Assembly: GCA_002705575.1 (NCBI GenBank)
Contig: PAHI01000042.1
Span: forward strand, 5,922-69,921
DNA: 64,000 bases
Direction: 5' to 3'
Source: Fidelibacterota bacterium
GTDB lineage: Bacteria > Marinisomatota > Marinisomatia > SCGC-AAA003-L08 > GCA-002719095
Part shown: positions 54,753 to 62,927 of the stretch, piece after piece
How positions within the stretch are numbered: the stretch's first letter is position 1
How the letters are laid out: the number at the start of each line of letters is the position of its first letter
Program-made: the position numbers and the translations under genes
The notes under the pieces: model-generated
Databases searched by the model: none
Told to the model about the DNA's origin: nothing
Seen by the model: only the letters and a program-made list of their open reading frames with translations

Positions 54753-55002
54753 TACTTTGACTTTCTATTTCAGATATAAAATACTCAATATTATTTCGTT
54801 TAGACAAAATATTGGAAATTTGGTAATATTTTTTACGGTTCAAAAATATTGTTGCTAGCGGACCAAATACAATCATTGACTGACTAAATATAAAAGATAA
54901 ATACTTAAACATTTCCAAAAAAAATACAGCTGGAACAGACATTTTTTTATCTATTACTTTTTTTACATATAAGCTCATAATCTGTTTTTCTGAAGAATTC
55001 AT
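54745..55002 (-). CDS. small membrane protein of the cluster (85 residues)
   Basis: An 85-residue protein with one long or two short helices (residues about 24-52, FFLEMFKYLSFIFSQSMIVF), a basic centre (NRKKYYQ) and an acidic tail. Not recognised. It starts one base after the KOW gene stop and overlaps the next gene by 8 bases, so it is part of the same translated unit. Confidence 0.58.
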   Translation of the reverse strand: MNSSEKQIMSLYVKKVIDKKMSVPAVFFLEMFKYLSFIFSQSMIVFGPLATIFLNRKKYYQISNILSKRNNIEYFISEIESQSNE

Positions 55003-55003
55003 G

Positions 55004-56098
55004 CTACTCTAAAATTATCTCAAGATTAGCCCTAGGAACAAGCTTTCTTTCATTATTTTTAAATTCTATTTTTGCAACCCTCGCTTTTGTCTCTGAATCA
55101 ATTTTAACAGGCTCAGATGGCAGCTGTTTGACAACTCCAATCTTACCAAAATAAGGACTTCTGATTACTCTAACTTTTGAACCTTCACTTATAATTAAAT
55201 CTTCCTCCTTAAATTCTTGTAATACCGGTGATTGATTAATATCAGTCACTATAACTTCAGGGCGAATAACTCCTGCTCTAATTTGAGTTGCTCCATTAAT
55301 AGATGCATTTTTACCAATATGACCTTTAAGCAAATTATAAGTTTTATCAGACATTTGTACATCTCCAAAGCCCTCTGTAATCATTAATGTCGTAGGGATA
55401 GATTCTGTCCCTGTTATAGCAACTCCTAATCTATATCCTAAAATATCGCTCAATGATTGGTAATCAAATCCTCCTGCTACAATACCTACCACACCTTTTT
55501 CTGAATATATATCATACTGAGATTTATTAATTGAATCTCTGAAAACTAGAATTTTATCCTTATAATCCTTTGGATTTTCATCTAAAAATATTAACTCTCC
55601 GTTTTTTTCAGACCCTACTCCAATTATACCTTGAATTAAAGACCCCCTCGATTGAATAACAACTCCCTCATCTTTAATAATTTCAACAACTTCACCATTA
55701 ATATACGCATCTATATCAACAGAAACTTCAGGTTCAGATATCATAATTTGACCTGTTGTGATTGATACATTAGAAATCTTTCCATCAATAGGACTCTTAA
55801 CTTGTGTTTTGAAAAAACCAAACAAACCATTATTTTCAGCGATTACATCACCTTTATTTATCTCTTGGTCGATTTTAACTGTTAAATATTCCTTGATTGA
55901 TTGGGCATCAATATTTAACTGGCTAGCAATATTAAGCATATGAATATTCCCAGGTAAGTATGTAGAAGCTACAATTTTAGAATTCTCAACAAAGTCTCCA
56001 ATTTTACAATTAATACCTCCTTTTAAAGGAAGCTTTCTTTCTTTTTTTATTTTTGTATTTTTTAATATTTTTAATCCTGGAGTATAAGACTTCGACAT
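55004..56098 (-). CDS. KOW and barrel-sandwich protein of the cluster (364 residues)
   Basis: A soluble protein with no signal peptide. The first 130 residues have the RnfC-like or lipoyl-like barrel-sandwich look: LPLKGGINCKIGDFVENSKI, then GDVIAENNGLFGFF and VKSPIDGKISNVSITTGQIM. The middle third (GGFDYQSLSDILGYRLGVAI) is globular. The C-terminus carries a KOW-like strand set, SKVRVIRSPYFGKIGVVKQL with VPRANLEIIL. It shares one base with the GlmL-like gene stop. A role as an adaptor between the ATPase and the membrane proteins is possible, but only inferred. Confidence 0.7.
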   Translation of the reverse strand: MSKSYTPGLKILKNTKIKKERKLPLKGGINCKIGDFVENSKIVASTYLPGNIHMLNIASQLNIDAQSIKEYLTVKIDQEINKGDVIAENNGLFGFFKTQVKSPIDGKISNVSITTGQIMISEPEVSVDIDAYINGEVVEIIKDEGVVIQSRGSLIQGIIGVGSEKNGELIFLDENPKDYKDKILVFRDSINKSQYDIYSEKGVVGIVAGGFDYQSLSDILGYRLGVAITGTESIPTTLMITEGFGDVQMSDKTYNLLKGHIGKNASINGATQIRAGVIRPEVIVTDINQSPVLQEFKEEDLIISEGSKVRVIRSPYFGKIGVVKQLPSEPVKIDSETKARVAKIEFKNNERKLVPRANLEIILE

Positions 56099-57921
56099 TA
56101 TATACTATAGACCTTTGTTTTTTTATACCATTCTTTAATTTTTTCTTTATTTTTTATTATAATTTGATTGTCAGAATCTTTTATTCTACCATCAAATAAA
56201 ATACCTACTTCTCCACCATATATTCTTGCTTCAATTTTTTGCCCAAAACCATTGCCTAAATTAACATTGTTTTTAGGCATTAAAATTATATCTATAGGCT
56301 CATAAGGAATCGCTAGCAATTCTAAATCATGAGATTTTATTGTTCCTGTATAATTTTTATTGTTATAAGAAAAAGAGTAATCAAATAGATCAAATTCTCC
56401 AGATTTATTTTTAATTATTGGGTTTATACTTGTTCCCAATCTAATAAGGCAATCTCTATCAAATACCTCTAAAGCTGCATCAGGATGGATACTCGATAAA
56501 ACGCCTAGTTGAGGCATCATAAAAATTGAATCTACAGCTATTTGAGTTATGCCTATAGGATTAAAAGAATCAACCATCATTAAAAAGGATTGATTCCTTC
56601 TAGGGGCATGAGACAATACTCCTCCAGAACCAACAATTAAATCTAACTCCAGCATATCTACTAAAGTTTTCCCAGATGAACTTTGCTTAAATGCATCAGA
56701 TATTGTTCTTTCTTGCTGAACTCCTTTTAAAGATACTGCAAATTGTTTATGCTGAAGGAAGGATAAATTTAATGCTTCTCTAGCTAATGATTGTTCAATT
56801 ATAAGCTCTTCCATACTTTGAGGAATTGTAGTAGGCCTTATCATTTTATTTGCAATTCTATTTGTCAAATCTACTTCATCAATTTTAAAAGGAAGCCACC
56901 TAGATATTGAGTCGTAGCCAGATTCTGCCAACACATTACATATAGAATAACTCATACCTAAATTAGCGCTTACAGTTCTATTAAAAATACCTTTAAAAAC
57001 TGAAAAAACATCTGTTGTTGCACCTCCAATATCTACACCAACTACAGATATATTATTCTTGTCAGCTATTTTTTTTATTATCTGACCAACAGCTCCTGGG
57101 GTTGGCATTATGGGCGCATCTGCCCAACTCATTAATTTTTCATACCCTGGAGCTTGGGCCATTACATGCTCCATAAATAAATCATGTATTTTATCTCTGC
57201 TAGGCTGCAAATTCTCTATTTCAAGCTTTGGTCGAATATTGTCAACAATTTTAAGGTCAGTAATATCACCTAGCTTAGAATCTATATCTTTTATTGCTTT
57301 TTTATTACCTGCGTATATTATTGGAATTTTAAAATCTAAACCTAATCTAGGCTTAGGATTCGCTGATTCAAGAATTTCAGCAAGCTTAACAACATGAGAC
57401 ACAGTACCTCCATCAATTCCGCCTGAAAGCAATATCATATCAGGCCGTAAATCTCTTATTTTTTTAACTTTTTCATGAAATAATCTTTTATCATTAGACG
57501 CAAGAATATCCATAACTATTGATCCTGCTCCTAAAGCTGCTCTTTGTGCACTCTCAGCTGTCATAGACTTTACAACTCCTGCAACCATCATTTGCAATCC
57601 ACCTCCTGCTGAGCTAGTAGAGATGTATACATCGACACCTTCATTATCAGATTTGAAACCTACTTTATGTTCATTTCTAATTGAAGAAGTAATTATCTTA
57701 TCTTTATTTAAAATTTTTCGGCCAGAAAGCTCCTCTATTTCAATAATAGAATTAATTACTCCTTTAGTTACATCTTCAAAAGGTTCCTCAACAGTTGTAG
57801 GAGCTTCACCTCTGAATGTTAACTGAAATTCGCCTTTTATTTTTTCAATAAGAATAGCTTTTGTTGTTGTTGAGCCACAATCAGTAGCTAAAATAGTTAC
57901 GATATTTTCAGTATTAATCAT
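56098..57921 (-). CDS. GlmL/MutL-family ASKHA protein (607 residues)
   Basis: A protein of the glutamate-mutase-L family, a branch of the actin/Hsp70-like ATPases. ATPase motifs are visible: phosphate-1 ATDCGSTTTKAILIE at residue 12, the LLSGGIDGGTVSHVVKLAE segment near 165, phosphate-2 VVGVDIGGATTDVFSVF near 295 and the adenosine motif DLIVGSGGVLSHAP near 430. GlmL usually protects or reactivates the B12-dependent glutamate mutase, but no GlmS or GlmE gene lies here. Instead it heads a run of membrane-protein genes. It starts in a 4-base overlap with cdsA. Confidence 0.85.
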   Translation of the reverse strand: MINTENIVTILATDCGSTTTKAILIEKIKGEFQLTFRGEAPTTVEEPFEDVTKGVINSIIEIEELSGRKILNKDKIITSSIRNEHKVGFKSDNEGVDVYISTSSAGGGLQMMVAGVVKSMTAESAQRAALGAGSIVMDILASNDKRLFHEKVKKIRDLRPDMILLSGGIDGGTVSHVVKLAEILESANPKPRLGLDFKIPIIYAGNKKAIKDIDSKLGDITDLKIVDNIRPKLEIENLQPSRDKIHDLFMEHVMAQAPGYEKLMSWADAPIMPTPGAVGQIIKKIADKNNISVVGVDIGGATTDVFSVFKGIFNRTVSANLGMSYSICNVLAESGYDSISRWLPFKIDEVDLTNRIANKMIRPTTIPQSMEELIIEQSLAREALNLSFLQHKQFAVSLKGVQQERTISDAFKQSSSGKTLVDMLELDLIVGSGGVLSHAPRRNQSFLMMVDSFNPIGITQIAVDSIFMMPQLGVLSSIHPDAALEVFDRDCLIRLGTSINPIIKNKSGEFDLFDYSFSYNNKNYTGTIKSHDLELLAIPYEPIDIILMPKNNVNLGNGFGQKIEARIYGGEVGILFDGRIKDSDNQIIIKNKEKIKEWYKKTKVYSI

Positions 57922-58733
57922 AATAAATTATTTAAATATAAAAAAATATACAAAAATGGTGCAGCAAAACTGAGTGAATCAAATCTATCTAAAATACCAC
58001 CATGGCCTTGCAATATACTGCTTGTATCTTTTATTCCCATATCTCTTTTTAATAAAGATATAGACAAATCTCCAATTTGACCAAAAACACCAAATATAAA
58101 ACCACAAACAATATAGTCCAGAAAAATCCAATCTAAAATTGGATAAAAAGCATATATAATTAGAGGAACAAAAAAACCGCTCAAATAACCAAAAAAACTA
58201 CCAAAAATAGTTTTATTAGGGCTAATAGAAGGAGCTATCTTACGTATACCATAGGCTCTTCCAAAAACAAACGCAAAGGTATCACATAACCAAATAGACA
58301 TAAACAGCATTAGAGATATTGTTAAGCCGTACTCCAAAGACCTTATTAATATCAAACTGCTAAAAAACACCCCAATAAAAAAAACACCTAAAAGAGATGA
58401 AGATATAATTGAAACTGGTTTATTACCACCAATAAAAATTTGATGCAAAAATAACATAAATATTTGAACTACAAAACATAACACCAAATATGAATAATCT
58501 AATTTTAAATATACTAAAGTAAAAACTAATGACATTATTAGAAAATTTAAAAATTTATTGAAACTCGATTCAATGCTACAAAGATTGTTCCACTCGTACA
58601 TTGAAAGTAACATTGTAAAGAAAACAAAAATAGAAAAAGCCGGAATAAAACTATCTCCCATTACAATAAAAAAAAGAAGAGACGGCACACCTATTACATT
58701 TACTAAAAATCTTGATTTTTTTTTATTTTGCAT
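57918..58733 (-). CDS. cdsA: phosphatidate cytidylyltransferase
   Basis: A 271-residue inner-membrane enzyme that makes CDP-diacylglycerol from phosphatidic acid and CTP. It has eight or so helices, MSIWLCDTFAFVFGRAYG near residue 145, IAPSISPNKTIFGSFFGYLS, and the signature SLLKRDMGIKDTSSILQGHG followed by GILDRFDS near 235. One residue of the usual signature (Pro before GHGG) is Gln. It overlaps rlpA by 11 bases. Confidence 0.95.
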   Translation of the reverse strand: MQNKKKSRFLVNVIGVPSLLFFIVMGDSFIPAFSIFVFFTMLLSMYEWNNLCSIESSFNKFLNFLIMSLVFTLVYLKLDYSYLVLCFVVQIFMLFLHQIFIGGNKPVSIISSSLLGVFFIGVFFSSLILIRSLEYGLTISLMLFMSIWLCDTFAFVFGRAYGIRKIAPSISPNKTIFGSFFGYLSGFFVPLIIYAFYPILDWIFLDYIVCGFIFGVFGQIGDLSISLLKRDMGIKDTSSILQGHGGILDRFDSLSFAAPFLYIFLYLNNLL

Positions 58734-59217
58734 TTATATGATGCATATATTCGCCATCCCCCCATTCAATTATTTTTAATTCAACATTTGCAGTACCCTG
58801 ATTTAAAAAATCTAATTTTTTTGCAGCTCCATAAGAACAATCTAAGATTCTATCACCTACATACGGTCCCCGATCATTTATCCTCAATATCAAAGATTTA
58901 TTATTGTCAAGGTTTGTAACTCTAGCCACTGTATTAAAAGGTAACGTTTTATGCGCTGCAGTAACACCATACATATCGTAAACTTCTCCATTAGCTGTTA
59001 GTTTTCCATGAAAATTTGGGCCATAATAAGATGATACACCTTTAAATACTGTTTGTTTTGCATTTTGTTGTTTTTTACTAGTACTCTTATTATAAGAGCT
59101 TGAAGAATAACGTGCCTTTTTAACTGAATTATTTTTGGAAGAAGAATCCGATGAATACCTTGGAGAAACAGTGCAACTATATAAAAAAAACAGCATTAAA
59201 AGTAATTTAATCAACAA
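58723..59217 (-). CDS. rlpA: RlpA-family septal ring lipoprotein
   Basis: A 164-residue lipoprotein (LFFLYSC lipobox, acylated Cys15), then a Ser/Lys-rich linker and the double-psi beta-barrel domain: GVSSYYGPNFHGKLTANGEV, TAAHKTLPFNTVARVTNLDN and ILRINDRGPYVGDRILDCSY. RlpA trims denuded peptidoglycan in some bacteria. No SPOR domain is present, unlike the E. coli protein, which is common in shorter members. Confidence 0.9.
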   Translation of the reverse strand: MLIKLLLMLFFLYSCTVSPRYSSDSSSKNNSVKKARYSSSSYNKSTSKKQQNAKQTVFKGVSSYYGPNFHGKLTANGEVYDMYGVTAAHKTLPFNTVARVTNLDNNKSLILRINDRGPYVGDRILDCSYGAAKKLDFLNQGTANVELKIIEWGDGEYMHHINAK

Positions 59218-59271
59218 ACATACCTTCCGTTACACATCGCTTTTTGACATTTTGAACATACCGAAAAAATA

Positions 59272-60183
59272 TCACCTTTCTATGTAATTACCTACTAAAT
59301 CAGCTATACTATTAATTTGGTTATATTTTAAAAAATCTTTTAACTGATCATTGAAATTTTCAATAATAGAAGGACTTCTATAATTTAAAGTTCCAACCTG
59401 AACCATACTAGCACCTACTCTTATAAATTCTACAACATCTTTAAAAGAAGTAATTCCGCCAATCCCAATAACTGGAATTTTGACTTGACTATAAATTTTA
59501 TGAACTTTAGCCAAGGCCAATGGCTTAATAGCAGGACCTGAAACACCTCCATATTTATTATTCAACAGCATTTTCCCTGTCTTATAGTCAATAGCTAAGC
59601 CTACAAATGTATTAATAGCACTAATAGCATCTGCGCCCGCAGACTCAACTGATAAAGCAATATCTTCTATATTGGTAACATTGGGGCTTAATTTTACAAT
59701 TATAATCTTATCTGTTATTTTTCTAAGCTTAGAAACTAAACTATATGTGACATTTTCATCAACCCCAAATTCCATACCACCTTTTTTAATATTTGGACAC
59801 GATATGTTTATTTCATAACCCACATGTCGCCCATTACTTTTTTCAATTCTATCCATAACATTAACATAATCTTGAATTTTAGACCCTGCAACACTAACAA
59901 TAAAATTAGTATCAATCAAATTTAAAGATGGTATTTTTTGTTTACAAAACTGCTCAACACCAACATTTGCAAGCCCAATCGCATTTATCATACCTGATGG
60001 AGAATCAAGAATTCTGGGGCTAGGATTACCTTTTCGCTCATCTAAAGTTATAGACTTTGTTATAATGCAGCCAACTTTACTCAAATCAACAAAATCTTTA
60101 ACTTCATCACCATATCCAAAGGTTCCACTAGCTGCAATAATAGGAGATTTGAAATTAATATTTTTAATTCTAACAGATATCAT
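59272..60183 (-). CDS. pyrD: dihydroorotate dehydrogenase (class 1B type)
   Basis: PyrD oxidises dihydroorotate in pyrimidine synthesis. From the ATG at 60183 it starts ISVRIKNINFKSPIIAASGT, with NAIGLANVGVEQF, the active-site Cys loop EINISCPNIKKGGMEFGVDE near residue 130, VKLSPNVTNIEDIA, a KIPVIGIGGI strand and a final VGTLNYRSP. The Cys (not Ser) fits class 1; the KKGGMEFG loop fits 1B, which needs a PyrK partner that is not in the window. A longer start (60207) would overlap the small upstream gene. Confidence 0.93.
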   Translation of the reverse strand: MISVRIKNINFKSPIIAASGTFGYGDEVKDFVDLSKVGCIITKSITLDERKGNPSPRILDSPSGMINAIGLANVGVEQFCKQKIPSLNLIDTNFIVSVAGSKIQDYVNVMDRIEKSNGRHVGYEINISCPNIKKGGMEFGVDENVTYSLVSKLRKITDKIIIVKLSPNVTNIEDIALSVESAGADAISAINTFVGLAIDYKTGKMLLNNKYGGVSGPAIKPLALAKVHKIYSQVKIPVIGIGGITSFKDVVEFIRVGASMVQVGTLNYRSPSIIENFNDQLKDFLKYNQINSIADLVGNYIER

Positions 60184-60184
60184 A

Positions 60185-60382
60185 CTAAATATCCACATCC
60201 TTATCAATTTCTTGGCACCAACTTAAATAATTATAAAAATCTTTCAAAAACTGTAAAGGATGCCTGACTATATGCCTCCAACCAGAAGGGTATGCTGTAG
60301 TCATTCTCCAATCAATATATTTAAAAGACCATGACCTCATAGACCAAATTATTTTGAACTTTGATTTAACATTTCTATCCAT
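60185..60382 (-). CDS. small Trp-rich protein (65 residues)
   Basis: A 65-residue protein rich in Trp and basic residues (KFKIIWSMRSWSFKYIDWRM, then GWRHIVRHPLQFLKDFYNYL). No membrane helix is clear. It ends one base before the pyrD ATG and follows the TPR gene by 33 bases. Not recognised. The composition and tight fit to pyrD suggest it is real, though its function cannot be guessed. Confidence 0.55.
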   Translation of the reverse strand: MDRNVKSKFKIIWSMRSWSFKYIDWRMTTAYPSGWRHIVRHPLQFLKDFYNYLSWCQEIDKDVDI

Positions 60383-60415
60383 TAACGCAACCGATATTCT
60401 AACAAATTATAAAAA

Positions 60416-62572
60416 TTAATCTTTTTCATCAAATTCAAAATAAATTTCATCTAATCTTTTTTTATATAATTTAATTTTTGAAATATCTAAGTCTTCAAAT
60501 TTATCTATAAAATCAACTTTAGATGAATCAATGTACGTATAATCAATGTTGTCTTCAGTAGAAAGATTATAGCTATTTTTATATTTAGACATCATCCACA
60601 AAATTTGATTTTTATATTCTGAATTTGGGTTATTATTAATAATATCTTCTAATCTATCTAATGATTTCCCCTTTTTATCAAAATAATAATATTCAATTTC
60701 TGCCATTTTAAAAATCAATGAATCGCTAATTAAAGAACTATCTACAACACTATCAATTTCGCTGTAAACATCTATATTCTTAATCAAATCATTGACAAAC
60801 TTATAATCTGAATTTTTCCTAGTTATTTTAATCTCTCTTAAAATCTGCCTAGCAGAGTCCAAATCATCTTTTTTAATCAAATCAAAAGCTAAGCAAATCT
60901 CAAATTTTACATCATAATAATTAATTGCTTCTTCTACATTTCTTTGAATTTTATTTAATCTTGTATTAATGTAATCTTTATTAGGATGTCTTTTAAACTC
61001 TTTATTTATCTTATTATATATTTTAAGAGCACTATAAACATCATATAAAAAATTATCTTTTATATAAGCTACATTAAAAAGTGCTATTGAATCATTATAG
61101 TCATTATAAAGAGAATTATAATAATTTAACTGAGCATCTATTAATGGTAAATCTAAGCCTTTATCTCTGTTTATTTGAATTGCATCATAGCCATTGTCAT
61201 TTAACAAAATCTTGTCATTTTTGAATGATTCAAAGTTTTTATGATAATCAATTATGCCTAACAACTGCTTCTTATACTTACTATTAGGATATTTTTCCAA
61301 AATATAATTATACCTATTTAAAGCTGAATCTATTTGAGCAAAATCAAAATACAATGTTTCACCTATTTTAAATAGCAATGAATCTAGTAATATACCAGAA
61401 TCAACTTTAGGAAGATCTATATTCATGCTATTTTGATCTTCAAAAACAGGATCAATATCTAAATTCTCCGAAAAGTAACTATAATCTTCAATAAGCTCTT
61501 GATAATTTTCTATTTTATTTTTAATCAGTTTTGATTTTTTACCATACTTAGACCTTGATTTCTCATCAATTGATTTTTGAAAAAATTCTTTAGATTTATC
61601 TAAGTCAAAATCTTCTGATAAGGCTAAATCACCCAAAATATAATATGCTTCCGAACTCTCATCTCTTTTTGAAAATTGATCAATAATATCAATCAACAAA
61701 TCTTTAGCGGACCCCAATTTGTTGATTTTTCGATAAGCCTTTGACTTATACAGCATTAACTTCGCTTTAATAGATTGAAAGTTGCTATCATCTACTATAT
61801 CGTCAACTTCCAATATAATGTCTTCATAATGACCCAACCTATCTTTTGAATCCAACCAATCTAATTTCAAATTCCTCATCTCATTAACATCTACTACATA
61901 CTCTTCTAATAGCTTTATAAACCTTGTTTTTTCCATCAAATCACTTGATTGCTCAGATATATTAATTAACTTCCTATATAGATAAATCTTCCTTGATTCT
62001 AATGCGGTAATATCAGCTGCCAAAGAATATGTTTTATATGCATTGGACATATCATTTTCCAGTTCATAAGATTCCGCCTTAATATTATAATAAAGATATT
62101 TATCTTCATTACTCAAATCATTAAGCACTAATTTGTTCATATACTTATTAAATTGATCATTATCATTTATTCTTAAAAATGCATACGCAAGCCACAACCT
62201 TAATTGATTGGGTCGTTTAAAACTATCTAAATCTATCAGATTGAAATTTTCAATTGCAGATGAATACGATTCCTTATAAAAATAAGAAACGCCCATCAAA
62301 AAGTATGCTTCTGGGACATACTTACTATCAGAATACTTTTTAACAATAGTGTTTGAATTCAGTATAGCTTTATCTAGCAAATCAATAGCATTAGAAGGTA
62401 TTTTGCTATCATTTAAAGCAGGTGCTTTCTGGATTATACTTAAAGCACTTTCAAAATATTTTTCTGCATTATAGAATGTATTAAAATACGCACATTGAAC
62501 AACGAGAAAGAAAAACATATATAAGAAAAAATACATACGTTTTTTAATAATTTTAAACATAATCATATGCAA
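60416..62572 (-). CDS. TPR-rich lipoprotein, PorW/SprE-like
   Basis: A 718-residue protein. A hydrophobic signal ends in VVQC, then AYFNTFYNAEKYFESAL, which is how many FCB-group TPR lipoproteins begin, including the PorW/SprE component of type IX secretion. TPR-like helix pairs run throughout, e.g. YVPEAYFLMGVSYFYKESYS and LDRLEDIINNNPNSEYKNQI. An acidic C-terminus closes it. Given the sorting-domain protein in the window, a type IX link is plausible; a BamD-like or other scaffold role is the alternative. Starts at codons 5 or 13 are also possible. Confidence 0.65.
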   Translation of the reverse strand: MHMIMFKIIKKRMYFFLYMFFFLVVQCAYFNTFYNAEKYFESALSIIQKAPALNDSKIPSNAIDLLDKAILNSNTIVKKYSDSKYVPEAYFLMGVSYFYKESYSSAIENFNLIDLDSFKRPNQLRLWLAYAFLRINDNDQFNKYMNKLVLNDLSNEDKYLYYNIKAESYELENDMSNAYKTYSLAADITALESRKIYLYRKLINISEQSSDLMEKTRFIKLLEEYVVDVNEMRNLKLDWLDSKDRLGHYEDIILEVDDIVDDSNFQSIKAKLMLYKSKAYRKINKLGSAKDLLIDIIDQFSKRDESSEAYYILGDLALSEDFDLDKSKEFFQKSIDEKSRSKYGKKSKLIKNKIENYQELIEDYSYFSENLDIDPVFEDQNSMNIDLPKVDSGILLDSLLFKIGETLYFDFAQIDSALNRYNYILEKYPNSKYKKQLLGIIDYHKNFESFKNDKILLNDNGYDAIQINRDKGLDLPLIDAQLNYYNSLYNDYNDSIALFNVAYIKDNFLYDVYSALKIYNKINKEFKRHPNKDYINTRLNKIQRNVEEAINYYDVKFEICLAFDLIKKDDLDSARQILREIKITRKNSDYKFVNDLIKNIDVYSEIDSVVDSSLISDSLIFKMAEIEYYYFDKKGKSLDRLEDIINNNPNSEYKNQILWMMSKYKNSYNLSTEDNIDYTYIDSSKVDFIDKFEDLDISKIKLYKKRLDEIYFEFDEKD

Positions 62573-62579
62573 CCATGAG

Positions 62580-62666
62580 TACCGAGGGCCGGAATCGAAC
62601 CGGCACGAACATACAATGTTCGAGGGATTTTAAGTCCCTTGTGTCTACCAGTTTCACCACCTCGGC
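62580..62666 (-). tRNA. tRNA-Leu (anticodon TAA)
   Basis: A class II cloverleaf on the minus strand. Acceptor GCCGAGG pairs with CCTCGGT, the anticodon stem AGGGA/TCCCT holds CTTAAAA with TAA, the variable arm is long (GAACATTGTATGTTC), and GGTTCGATTCC forms the T arm. Discriminator A; CCA not encoded. Last of the three-tRNA unit. Confidence 0.96.
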
Positions 62667-62682
62667 AACAACAAAATCTATG

Positions 62683-62754
62683 AGGCGTCGACCAGATTCG
62701 AACTGGTGCATGGCGGTTTTGCAAACCGCTGCCTTACCACTTGGCTACGACGCC
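62683..62754 (-). tRNA. tRNA-Cys (anticodon GCA)
   Basis: A complete cloverleaf. Acceptor GGCGTCG pairs with CGACGCC, the anticodon stem GCGGT/ACCGC holds TTGCAAA with GCA, and the discriminator is U, the usual identity base for tRNA-Cys. CCA is not encoded. It lies between tRNA-Gly and tRNA-Leu. Confidence 0.97.
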
Positions 62755-62773
62755 AAACATAAAAGACTTTTTG

Positions 62774-62846
62774 AGCGAAAGAAGGGATTCGAACCCTCGA
62801 CCCTCACGTTGGCAACGTGATGCTCTACCAGCTGAGCTACTTTCGC
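62774..62846 (-). tRNA. tRNA-Gly (anticodon GCC)
   Basis: A complete cloverleaf. Acceptor GCGAAAG pairs with CTTTCGC, the anticodon stem TCACG/CGTGA holds TTGCCAA with GCC, and GGTTCGAATCC forms the T arm. The discriminator is U. It is first in the transcribed order Gly-Cys-Leu. Confidence 0.97.
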
Positions 62847-62852
62847 AATAAA

Positions 62853-62882
62853 ATTATTAAAAAGCTAAAAACAAGAGTCCAA
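62853..62882 (-). promoter_or_regulatory. probable sigma-70 promoter for the tRNA-Gly-Cys-Leu unit
   Basis: On the minus strand a TTGGAC box (62882-62877) lies 17 bases before TAATAAT (62859-62853), and the tRNA-Gly 5' end starts 7 bases later at 62846. Spacing is ideal; the -35 and -10 boxes are imperfect in this AT-rich DNA. The remaining gap up to the metallophosphatase stop (62883-62927) shows no clear terminator. Confidence 0.45.
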
Positions 62883-62927
62883 TTTTAGAAAAATTAATAT
62901 GAAAACACCAATATCTTTTTTAAAAAA

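Noticed and set aside
56098..57921. True glutamate-mutase GlmL function
   Set aside because: No GlmS or GlmE gene is adjacent; the neighbours are membrane proteins. A mutase elsewhere in the genome cannot be excluded.
62575..62820. Plus-strand open frame across the tRNA cluster
   Set aside because: It reads through three tRNA genes in antisense, a well-known false-gene pattern.
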